A stretch of 7,826 nucleotides of DNA from Dehalococcoidia bacterium (GTDB taxonomy: Bacteria > Chloroflexota > Dehalococcoidia > GIF9 > UBA5629). Shown one piece after another: positions 1 to 4,904 of the stretch. The stretch's first letter is position 1. The number at the start of each line of letters is the position of its first letter. The stretch covers positions 1-7,826 of the forward strand of contig JAFGLP010000131.1 of the NCBI GenBank assembly GCA_016927965.1, written 5' to 3'. Under the pieces are notes generated by a model, which saw nothing but the letters and a program-made list of their open reading frames with translations, was not told the origin of the DNA and did no database searches. Position numbers and translations under genes: made by a program.

Positions 1-489
1 GGAGGACAAATCTCTATCGATGGGATCGACGCTCTGAAACTTCATGAAAAAGACAGGGCAAAATTCAGGTTGGAGAGATTGGGATATATATTCCAGGAAC
101 ATTCCCTGATTGCAGAATTGAACATTCTTGAGAATGTATACCTGCCCGCCGTAGCCAGCCTTACCAGAAACGGCTATAAAAAGCGTGCTGAAGAGATACT
201 TGAAATTGTGGGACTGAAAGATAGAATTAACCATTACCCCAGCGAAATTTCAGGCGGCGAACAGCAGAGAGTGGCGATCGCACGGGCGCTGATTAACCAG
301 CCTAAAACACTGTTTGCCGATGAACCGACCGCCAGCCTCGACGAAGACTCCTCAAAAATAGTGCTGGAGCTCTTCCGCAAACTGAACAGGGAATTACACC
401 AGACCATCGTTATGGTAACGCACGAACCTGATGACAAAATATATGTGGACAGGGTAATATGGATGAAGGACGGACGCCTGGATGTATGA
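1..489 (+). CDS. ABC transporter ATP-binding protein, LolD/MacB type (5' end missing)
   Basis: This is the nucleotide-binding subunit of an ABC transporter, which would hydrolyse ATP on the cytoplasmic face for a membrane partner not seen here. The frame is open from base 1, so 162 C-terminal residues of a family usually about 220-230 long are visible, and the Walker A loop lies outside the window. Counting from base 1, the visible motifs are the Q-loop (GYIFQ, 28-32), the ABC signature (SGGEQQR, 84-90), Walker B (LFADEP, 104-109), the D-loop (ASLD) and the switch histidine (VTHEP, H141). The stretch LGYIFQ followed by ENVYLP is characteristic of the LolD/MacB/FtsE-like exporter and lipoprotein-release ATPases. 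All catalytic elements in view are intact. The substrate cannot be judged. Its last codons overlap the acetyltransferase start, suggesting one operon. Confidence 0.95.
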   Translation, partial: GGQISIDGIDALKLHEKDRAKFRLERLGYIFQEHSLIAELNILENVYLPAVASLTRNGYKKRAEEILEIVGLKDRINHYPSEISGGEQQRVAIARALINQPKTLFADEPTASLDEDSSKIVLELFRKLNRELHQTIVMVTHEPDDKIYVDRVIWMKDGRLDV

Positions 490-982
490 GATTAGACGTC
501 TGACTGAGCCTGACCTGCCGGACAGTCTGGCCGTCATCAGGTCTGCCTTTAATACCGTGGCTGCCGAAATGAATTTGACGCCGGAGCACTGCCCGGGCCA
601 CACCGCCTTCACCAATATCGAGAAACTGCTGGGTCTGTACTGGAAAGCAGCTTTCTTCGGACTCTATACAGGCGCTGAACAGGCAGGCTTTGTTGCAATG
701 GAAAAGGCAAGTGACGGCGAGATATTTTATCTCGACAAACTGGCAGTGCTGCCCCGTTGGCAACATAATGGATATGGTTCAAGCCTGGTGAAACACGGCC
801 TTGACTATGCCCGTGGCCAGGGAGCAAAGGCCGTTTCACTTGGCATGATAGACAGCCATACAGTATTGAAAAACTGGTACAGTTCATTGGGGTTCAGAGA
901 AACAGGCACTAATAAATTCGAGCACCTTCCTTTTACCGTTTGCTTTATGGATTTTGATCTATCAGCCCAAAAGATAGAGTAA
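482..982 (+). CDS. GNAT family N-acetyltransferase
   Basis: This is a 166-residue soluble acetyltransferase of the Gcn5-related fold, which would transfer acetyl from acetyl-CoA to an amine; the acceptor is unknown. The acetyl-CoA binding core is clear: strand beta-4 with LDKLAVLP (84-91), then the pyrophosphate loop QHNGYG (94-99, fitting Q/RxxGxG) and its helix. The C-terminal signature WYSSLGFRETG (122-132) is the usual strand and helix at the active site. Its length is normal for a single GNAT domain. The ATG lies inside the ABC gene (8-base overlap, ATGTATGA), with AAGGA at 466-470 eleven bases upstream, so translation is probably coupled. The ATPase and acetyltransferase could act together in an export and modification or resistance function, but that is inference. 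The 3' end overlaps the convergent glycerate kinase by 21 bases. Confidence 0.9.
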   Translation: MYEIRRLTEPDLPDSLAVIRSAFNTVAAEMNLTPEHCPGHTAFTNIEKLLGLYWKAAFFGLYTGAEQAGFVAMEKASDGEIFYLDKLAVLPRWQHNGYGSSLVKHGLDYARGQGAKAVSLGMIDSHTVLKNWYSSLGFRETGTNKFEHLPFTVCFMDFDLSAQKIE

Positions 983-2305
983 AATATCACTGACGTTGGT
1001 GCCGGTGGGTCCGGTGACTATCAGAGACCGTCCCAACTTATTAAAAAACGTATTGCTGTCGAATTTATCGATGTAGCCTTTTACATCCAGCCCGGCGGCA
1101 GACGCCGCCTCCAACGACCTGCCGTCAACCATGGCGCCGGCCACATCCGGTAAAAAATCAGAGCCGTCCGTCCCTGCCGAGGCAACAACCCACGAGACAG
1201 GGCATTTTTCCATAGCCAGCATTGACACAGCGGCAAAATGCTGGTTTCGGCCGCCCTTACCGGCTTTTTCCGGCACTGTCGGAGTAGTCTCACCGCCAAA
1301 CAGGATCACATTGAATCCCCTGTACCGTCCCGCGATTATTTCTCTCGCTATTTTATTGGCGACGGCAGCAGTATCACCGGTTAACTCTGAAGTAACTGTC
1401 AACGGCTTCAAACCCAGGTCCCTCGCCTTCTCCTCCATTGCCTCCAAGGCCAGCCGGTTGTTGCCGATAATATAATTGTCGCAGTTAGAAAGCTCTTTGG
1501 GAGTTTCAGCCTCCGACCCCACACATCCCCTTTTGATGAAATTCACCGCATTTTGAGGGGCAGTTTTTACCAGCTTATACTTTTCCAGGATCTCATAGGC
1601 GTCTTCGAAAGTGGTCAGATCAGGCACTGTCGGCCCTGAGGCGATCGTATCCAGATCATCACCGACAACATCGGAGATGATAAGCGATACTACCTGTGCA
1701 GGATCGTAATGTTTACCCAACCCTCCTCCTTTTAAAAGGGACAGGTGCTTACGAACAGTATTGATCTCTTTTATATCGGCGCCGCATCTCAGCAGCAATT
1801 GAGTTATAGATTGTTTATCTTCCAGAGATATGTTGCTGGCAGGGCAGGGCATTAGCGACGATCCTCCTCCCGATATCAGGCAAAGAACAAGGTCGCTTTT
1901 GTTTATATCAAAACGGCCTTTCATCGCCAGCATACTGCGTACCCCGTGCACCCCCGCCTCATCAGGCACAGGGTGCCCCGCATGGATAACCTCGATCTTG
2001 GAAGTCTTAAAACCCCCTGTCGTGCAGTTCACGACACCCGCAGTTATCATATCGGCGCTGATTATCCTTTCAATCTCCTCCGCCATCATTCCCGAGGCCT
2101 TCCCGCCGCCGATAACAAACAACCTGCCCCTGGATAAATTGTATTTTCCCCCTTCTATAATCAGCTTCCTGGTTGCTTGCCGGCACTTAACCGATCGTCT
2201 CAACAGATTTTCCGGCAACACGCTGGTAACACCAGCTTCAATCAGTTCAACTGCCCTGGCACGCAGTCCGGACGAGATAAGTTCCTCACGGTTTTTTATT
2301 ATCAA
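962..2305 (-). CDS. Type-2 glycerate kinase (DUF4147/MOFRL family)
   Basis: This 447-residue cytoplasmic enzyme is expected to phosphorylate D-glycerate with ATP, most likely giving 2-phosphoglycerate and feeding glycerate from serine, glyoxylate or sugar-acid breakdown into lower glycolysis. The N-terminal DUF4147 domain shows VIGGGKASG (64-72), ISGGGSS (144-150), INTVRKHLS (181-189) and SDVVGDDLDTIASGPTVPD (211-229). The C-terminal MOFRL domain shows FGGETT (336-341), GKGGRNQ (349-355), GTDGSDF (378-384) and GPTGTNVSD (432-440). The length is full for the family and no key motif is missing. I chose the TTG start because a stop codon lies two codons upstream, AGAGGA sits seven bases before it, and no ATG occurs near the expected N terminus. 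It has its own promoter in the divergent region shared with the SMR gene. The family name fits GckA/TtuD/GLYCTK; no symbol is given because the pathway context is absent. Confidence 0.93.
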   Translation of the reverse strand: MIIKNREELISSGLRARAVELIEAGVTSVLPENLLRRSVKCRQATRKLIIEGGKYNLSRGRLFVIGGGKASGMMAEEIERIISADMITAGVVNCTTGGFKTSKIEVIHAGHPVPDEAGVHGVRSMLAMKGRFDINKSDLVLCLISGGGSSLMPCPASNISLEDKQSITQLLLRCGADIKEINTVRKHLSLLKGGGLGKHYDPAQVVSLIISDVVGDDLDTIASGPTVPDLTTFEDAYEILEKYKLVKTAPQNAVNFIKRGCVGSEAETPKELSNCDNYIIGNNRLALEAMEEKARDLGLKPLTVTSELTGDTAAVANKIAREIIAGRYRGFNVILFGGETTPTVPEKAGKGGRNQHFAAVSMLAMEKCPVSWVVASAGTDGSDFLPDVAGAMVDGRSLEAASAAGLDVKGYIDKFDSNTFFNKLGRSLIVTGPTGTNVSDILLYLLG

Positions 2306-2312
2306 CGATTAG

Positions 2313-2318
2313 TCCTCT
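2313..2318 (-). promoter_or_regulatory. Ribosome binding site of the glycerate kinase (TTG start)
   Basis: On the minus strand AGAGGA lies seven bases before the TTG at 2305-2303. It is the evidence that fixes this non-ATG start, since an in-frame stop (2311-2309) blocks any upstream start. Confidence 0.7.
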
Positions 2319-2354
2319 TAAATGAATATATGCAAATAAGCGAAAACGGTAGAG

Positions 2355-2383
2355 ATTATACGCCTTATTAAAAGCACTGTCAT
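2355..2383 (-). promoter_or_regulatory. Sigma70-like promoter for the glycerate kinase
   Basis: Read on the minus strand, the -35 box is ATGACA (2383-2378, five of six to TTGACA). After a 17-base spacer comes a perfect -10 box, TATAAT (2360-2355). Transcription would start near 2348, giving a leader of about 43 bases. The spacing and both boxes are near ideal, so this is a strong prediction from sequence alone. Confidence 0.72.
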
Positions 2384-2396
2384 CGTCGTGGCGACG
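2384..2396. promoter_or_regulatory. 13-bp palindrome between divergent promoters, candidate operator
   Basis: CGTCG-TGG-CGACG is a perfect 5+5 inverted repeat with a 3-base centre. It fills exactly the 13 bases between the -35 box of the minus-strand promoter (ends 2383) and that of the plus-strand promoter (begins 2397). A regulator bound here would touch both RNA polymerase sites. No regulator gene is visible in the window, so the binding protein is unknown. A short palindrome can occur by chance; the position is what makes it notable. Confidence 0.45.
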
Positions 2397-2426
2397 TTAG
2401 CATTAATTCAAACTCATAGGTATAAT
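2397..2426 (+). promoter_or_regulatory. Sigma70-like promoter for the SMR transporter
   Basis: A perfect -10 box TATAAT (2421-2426) is preceded, after 18 bases, by TTAGCA (2397-2402, four of six to TTGACA). A start near 2433 gives a leader of about 24 bases holding the Shine-Dalgarno site. The weak -35 suggests that the promoter may need an activator or is modest in strength. Confidence 0.6.
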
Positions 2427-2441
2427 CACCCTAATTACTTT

Positions 2442-2448
2442 AAGGAAG
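2442..2448 (+). promoter_or_regulatory. Ribosome binding site that sets the SMR start
   Basis: AAGGAAG lies eight bases before the ATG at 2457. It supports this start over an in-frame GTG at 2388, which would add 23 residues not found in the family and would place the promoter inside the coding region. Confidence 0.75.
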
Positions 2449-2456
2449 TGTATAGC

Positions 2457-2780
2457 ATGAGCTGGATACTACTTATAGCCGCCATTTGCATGGAGGTCTG
2501 CGGTACGACCTGCATGAAGCTTTCCGAAGGTTTTACGAAATGGGTCCCATCGGTGCTCATCTTTGTTTTTTACGCGTTTAGCTTCACATTTATGACCTTT
2601 GCCGTTAAGAAACTGGATCTGAGTTTGACCTATGCAATCTGGTCCGGGATCGGCACTTTCCTGATCGCCCTGATCGGCCTCTTCTGGTTCAAAGAGCCAC
2701 TGACCCTTTTAAAAGTGGTATCCATGATATTGGTGATAGCAGGTGTCGTCGGTCTTAACCTGGGCAACGCCGGAAGTTAA
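2457..2780 (+). CDS. Small multidrug resistance (SMR) family transporter, EmrE/Qac type
   Basis: This 107-residue inner-membrane protein has four predicted transmembrane helices (about residues 3-20, 31-49, 57-77 and 84-103), the whole of a standard SMR protein. These proteins work as antiparallel dimers and exchange protons for cationic substrates. The essential membrane glutamate is E13 in MEVCGTTCMK, matching the EmrE E14 region. The substrate-site aromatic residues are Y59 and W62 in YAIWSGIG, and KLSEGFTKWVPS (21-32) is the usual loop. The EVxGTTxMK pattern is closer to the multidrug (EmrE/Qac) branch than to the guanidinium exporter (Gdx/SugE) branch, which usually has a tryptophan after the glutamate motif. 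Only one SMR gene is present, and its loop charges are nearly balanced, both compatible with a dual-topology homodimer. The substrate remains inferred. Confidence 0.93.
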   Translation: MSWILLIAAICMEVCGTTCMKLSEGFTKWVPSVLIFVFYAFSFTFMTFAVKKLDLSLTYAIWSGIGTFLIALIGLFWFKEPLTLLKVVSMILVIAGVVGLNLGNAGS

Positions 2781-2795
2781 AAATAAGTTAAAAAT
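2774..2795 (+). repeat. Perfect 11-bp tandem duplication across the SMR stop codon
   Basis: AAGTTAAAAAT occurs twice head to tail (2774-2784 and 2785-2795). The first copy supplies the TAA stop of the SMR gene; the second lies just outside it. It looks like a recent local duplication, for example by replication slippage, with no clear function. Confidence 0.85.
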
Positions 2796-2836
2796 AGCTT
2801 TAATATAAGGCCGGGGGCTAGACAAAACATTTTTTA

Positions 2837-2854
2837 TTGTGTAACATTTCACAA
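2837..2854. promoter_or_regulatory. CRP-like inverted repeat
   Basis: The inverted repeat TTGTG-N8-CACAA contains TGTGT-N6-TCACA (2838-2853), which matches the CRP consensus TGTGA-N6-TCACA at nine of ten fixed positions. It covers the -35 box (2848-2853) of the predicted phosphoesterase promoter and is centred about 38 bases before the likely start. A CRP/FNR-family protein may bind here; whether it activates or represses cannot be told. This organism's CRP-like proteins may prefer a different sequence. Confidence 0.45.
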
Positions 2855-2877
2855 GTTTCGCTCTTTATGGGCATAAT
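2848..2877 (+). promoter_or_regulatory. Sigma70-like promoter for the metallophosphoesterase
   Basis: The -35 box is TTCACA (2848-2853, five of six) and the -10 box is CATAAT (2872-2877, five of six), separated by 18 bases. Transcription would start near 2884, leaving a leader of only about eleven bases before the ATG, in an A-rich stretch without a clear Shine-Dalgarno site. Confidence 0.5.
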
Positions 2878-2894
2878 TGAATTAACAGAAAATA

Positions 2895-3473
2895 ATGAGA
2901 ATAGGTGTAATTGCGGACACTCACGTCCGGCGTATAAGTGAGTTGCCGTCGACTCTAATAGATGGTCTGAAGGGGATGGACATGGTGGTTCACCTGGGGG
3001 ACTTTCACTCGGCGGATCTGGTCAACGACCTTAAAGAGATATCCGATTTTCGCGGTGTTGCTGGAAATCATGATGCCCACATCCCCGGCCTTCCCGAAAA
3101 AGACCTGGTGGAGGTTGGCGGCAAGCGTATCGGGATCATACACGGGCATGGCTGCGTTTTTCCTTTCGGCTTCAAATGGGGATTAATGACCCAGTTCGAA
3201 GGCAAGATCGACGCTATACTCTACGGGCATACTCATTCTGCCAGAAACACCATCGAAGAAGGCATCCTCTTTTTCAATCCCGGCAGCGTGATAGGCAGGT
3301 TCCCTGCCATGCATCGCACCTACGGTATCCTGACGATTGGGGATGAGATATCGGCTCAAATTATTACCCTTGAGACCAAACGCTACTATTACCTCCACAA
3401 ATATATCAACCTTGCCAGCAAAGCGGTTTCCTATTGCTGCGGACTGAATGGAAGCCCGCACAGTTTCGTTTAG
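2895..3473 (+). CDS. Metallophosphoesterase, YfcE/MJ0936-like phosphodiesterase
   Basis: This 192-residue cytoplasmic phosphodiesterase belongs to the calcineurin-like superfamily, which uses two metal ions to hydrolyse phosphate esters. All five metal-site blocks are present in order: DTH (8-10), GD (35-36), GNHD (57-60), HGH (84-86 region, IIHGHG) and GHTH (111-114), followed by the family signature NPGS (128-131). The compact form and these spacings match the YfcE/MJ0936 subgroup, whose members cleave artificial diesters but mostly have no known natural substrate. The core ends near residue 160. A further stretch of about 30 residues, with YYY, a CC pair and a polar end, is longer than usual. 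The ATG at 2895 begins exactly at the conserved MRIGVIADTH strand, but no good ribosome site precedes it, so a very short leader is likely. It has its own predicted promoter with a CRP-like site. Confidence 0.9.
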   Translation: MRIGVIADTHVRRISELPSTLIDGLKGMDMVVHLGDFHSADLVNDLKEISDFRGVAGNHDAHIPGLPEKDLVEVGGKRIGIIHGHGCVFPFGFKWGLMTQFEGKIDAILYGHTHSARNTIEEGILFFNPGSVIGRFPAMHRTYGILTIGDEISAQIITLETKRYYYLHKYINLASKAVSYCCGLNGSPHSFV

Positions 3474-3495
3474 CTTTCCCCCTACCCCCCTTATT

Positions 3496-3534
3496 CAGCG
3501 GACAACCGTGAATCAGGGTTGCTGTACTTATTTT
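3496..3534 (+). terminator. Possible weak terminator hairpin after the phosphoesterase
   Basis: CAACC (3503-3507) pairs with GGTTG (3517-3521) around a nine-base loop. CAG (3496-3498) can pair with CTG (3522-3524) across a four-base bulge. The T-rich stretch TACTTATTTT follows. The stem is short and the T tract is interrupted, so it may be only a partial terminator or a leader structure for the next gene. Confidence 0.3.
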
Positions 3535-3536
3535 CT

Positions 3537-3544
3537 GAGAGGTG
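3537..3544 (+). promoter_or_regulatory. Ribosome binding site of the 61-residue protein
   Basis: GAGAGGTG lies four bases before the ATG at 3549 and is one of the strongest Shine-Dalgarno matches in the window. It supports translation of this small gene. It also supports the ATG over an in-frame TTG at 3519, which sits inside the preceding hairpin. Confidence 0.65.
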
Positions 3545-3548
3545 CAAA

Positions 3549-3734
3549 ATGACGAAATTGGTCAGTTCCAGTCAAATCATGGCCTATGCCAGCGCCAATA
3601 ACTGGCTTGAGCTTTATGTATCAGACGGCAATGTTTTAAACGTGTACCTGACTCCCAACGGCAACATCCTCGAGGTTTATTTCGATAAAAATAAGGCCAC
3701 TCTCAAGGTATTACCCAGTTATGTATGTAAGTAA
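3549..3734 (+). CDS. Small orphan protein with short beta-like repeats
   Basis: This is a 61-residue protein that I do not recognise. There is no signal peptide, membrane helix or cysteine cluster; only one Cys is present, at the next-to-last position. After a short helical-looking start, it shows three consecutive units of 10 or 11 residues, each opening with an L-x-(L/V)-Y-type strand: LELYVSDGNV, LNVYLTPNGNI and LEVYFDKNKAT, followed by a partial fourth, LKVL. The alternating hydrophobic pattern with turn-forming DGN, PNGN and DKNK segments suggests a small antiparallel beta meander. A strong ribosome site and the tight spacing (35 bases to the DUF763 start) support a real gene transcribed with the genes downstream. 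It may be a small structural or binding partner of the DUF763 protein, but that is only suggested by position. Confidence 0.65.
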   Translation: MTKLVSSSQIMAYASANNWLELYVSDGNVLNVYLTPNGNILEVYFDKNKATLKVLPSYVCK

Positions 3735-3769
3735 CCTGCGGTAACGCATCCCGGGTAGAATTTAATGTA

Positions 3770-4855
3770 ATGACCAATTTACCCAGGCGTACAGGCACTG
3801 CGCACCTGCCGTTGCACGGCGGAAAAGCCCCGGCGTGGCTTTTCACACGTATGACAAGGCTCGCCAGGGAGATTACAACAGCTATAGTGTCCGATTTCGG
3901 GCCGGACGAGATGCTGCGGAGGCTTTCCGATCCTTACTGGTTCCAGGCCCTGGGCTGTGTACTCGGCTTCGACTGGCACTCCAGCGGGGTCACCACCACC
4001 GTCTGCGGCGCCCTTAAAGAGGGCATCAAGGGGATGGAACATGAGCTCGGGTTCTTTGTGGCAGGCGGCAAGGGAGGGACCTCTCGCAAGACCCCTTCGG
4101 AGATAGAAAAAGCCGGCAGCTTGATCGATGCAGATGCCGGCAAGCTTATATACGCCAGCCGCCTGGCTGCCAAGGTGGATAATAATGCCGTGCAGGATGG
4201 GTACCAGCTCTATCACCATGTGTTTTGCTTTACCCGATCAGGTGATTGGGCAGTTATCCAGCAAGGCATGAACGAGGAAAACCGCTATGCCCGACGCTAT
4301 CACTGGCTGGGAGAAAAAGTGGCTGATTTTGTCTGCGAGCCACATTCGGCGGTCTGCTCGGAAGCCGGCGCAGCAACCCTGAACCTCGTGGCAGAAGAAA
4401 GCGGCGGCGCCAGGGATACAATCGCAGGCATTACCCGCGATGAAAACCCGGATAAAATAATGTTACAGCTTCATAACCTGCAGAGCTTGGAACTGCCCCG
4501 CCGCCACGAAATGCTGGTAACCGACATTCACCCGGAGAGGCTTTATAAAATCTTCGTGCAGACCTATGAAAACCAGCCCGCCAGCTTCGAGAAATTATTG
4601 GGCATGGCAGGGGTCGGAGCCAAGACCCTGCGCGCTTTAAGCCTGATCTCGGAGATTATTTACGGCGTGCCCGCCAGTTTCCGCGACCCGGCGCGTTTCA
4701 GCTTCGCCCACGGCGGCAAGGATGGCATACCCTACCCTGTTGACCACAATACTTACGATAAAAGTATCGAGATACTGCACAACGCCTTGGAAAAAGCCCG
4801 GGTGGAAGATAATGTGAAAATAGCCGCCATCAAACGGCTTGAGCACTGGAAGTAA
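3770..4855 (+). CDS. DUF763 domain-containing protein
   Basis: This 361-residue, probably cytoplasmic protein belongs to the DUF763 family, found in archaea and scattered bacteria and without an established function. Family blocks are clear: RRTGTAHLPLHGGKAP (6-21), DPYWFQALGCVLGFDWHSSG (54-73), GGKGGTSRKTP (99-109), KVDNNAVQDGYQLYHH (135-150), QQGMNEENRYARRYHW (164-179) and PHSAVCSE (191-198). Near the C terminus, LLGMAGVGAKTLRAL (276-290) resembles a helix-hairpin-helix DNA-binding motif. It is followed by HGGKDGIPYPVDHNTYD (314-330), another strongly conserved-looking block. The many invariant-looking His, Asp, Lys and Arg residues suggest an enzyme, perhaps acting on nucleic acid; this is inference. 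The length is about normal for the family and the frame is intact. The ATG at 3770 opens just before the conserved RTGTA block, but its ribosome site is weak (GGGTAG, eleven bases away), so coupling to the small upstream gene is plausible. Confidence 0.9.
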   Translation: MTNLPRRTGTAHLPLHGGKAPAWLFTRMTRLAREITTAIVSDFGPDEMLRRLSDPYWFQALGCVLGFDWHSSGVTTTVCGALKEGIKGMEHELGFFVAGGKGGTSRKTPSEIEKAGSLIDADAGKLIYASRLAAKVDNNAVQDGYQLYHHVFCFTRSGDWAVIQQGMNEENRYARRYHWLGEKVADFVCEPHSAVCSEAGAATLNLVAEESGGARDTIAGITRDENPDKIMLQLHNLQSLELPRRHEMLVTDIHPERLYKIFVQTYENQPASFEKLLGMAGVGAKTLRALSLISEIIYGVPASFRDPARFSFAHGGKDGIPYPVDHNTYDKSIEILHNALEKARVEDNVKIAAIKRLEHWK

Positions 4856-4860
4856 CCGGC

Positions 4861-4890
4861 ATAAACAATGTAAACCAGATTAATGTTTAT
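4861..4890. repeat. Inverted repeat between the DUF763 and carbonic anhydrase-like genes
   Basis: ATAAACA (4861-4867) and TGTTTAT (4884-4890) form a perfect 7-base inverted repeat with a 16-base centre, filling most of the 49-base gap between the two genes. The stem is nearly all A/T and no T tract follows, so a terminator is unlikely. It could be an operator or an mRNA processing structure, or chance in an AT-rich gap. Confidence 0.35.
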
Positions 4891-4904
4891 AGAGAGATGC
4901 ACAG

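Noticed and set aside
70..72. TTG as the start of the ABC ATPase
   Set aside because: The frame is open upstream to base 1 and the extra residues (GGQISIDGIDAL...) fit the normal family sequence before the Q-loop, so the gene is cut by the window edge.
1830..2312. 160-residue open frame on the plus strand opposite the glycerate kinase
   Set aside because: It is antisense to a strongly conserved enzyme; its proline/serine-rich translation has no recognisable domain, so it is a shadow frame.
2388..2456. GTG-initiated 23-residue extension of the SMR transporter
   Set aside because: It would overlap the -35 and -10 boxes, lacks a ribosome site, and adds residues before a family N terminus that already aligns at the ATG.
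2306..2456. Mini-ykkC type guanidine riboswitch upstream of the SMR gene
   Set aside because: SMR genes are often under such control, but the leader from the predicted start is only about 24 bases and the paired hairpins with ACGR loops are not seen; the transporter also looks EmrE/Qac-like instead of Gdx-like.
2808..2838. Rho-independent terminator after the SMR gene
   Set aside because: GGCC-GGG-GGCT gives only a four-base stem including a wobble pair, and the T run begins about a dozen bases later, so it lacks the proper arrangement.
3474..3491. C-rich tract (G runs on the other strand) as a G-quadruplex
   Set aside because: Only two long runs are present, separated by TA; four runs are needed.
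3519..3548. TTG-initiated extension of the 61-residue protein
   Set aside because: It starts inside the hairpin region without a ribosome site, whereas the ATG at 3549 has GAGAGGTG four bases upstream.
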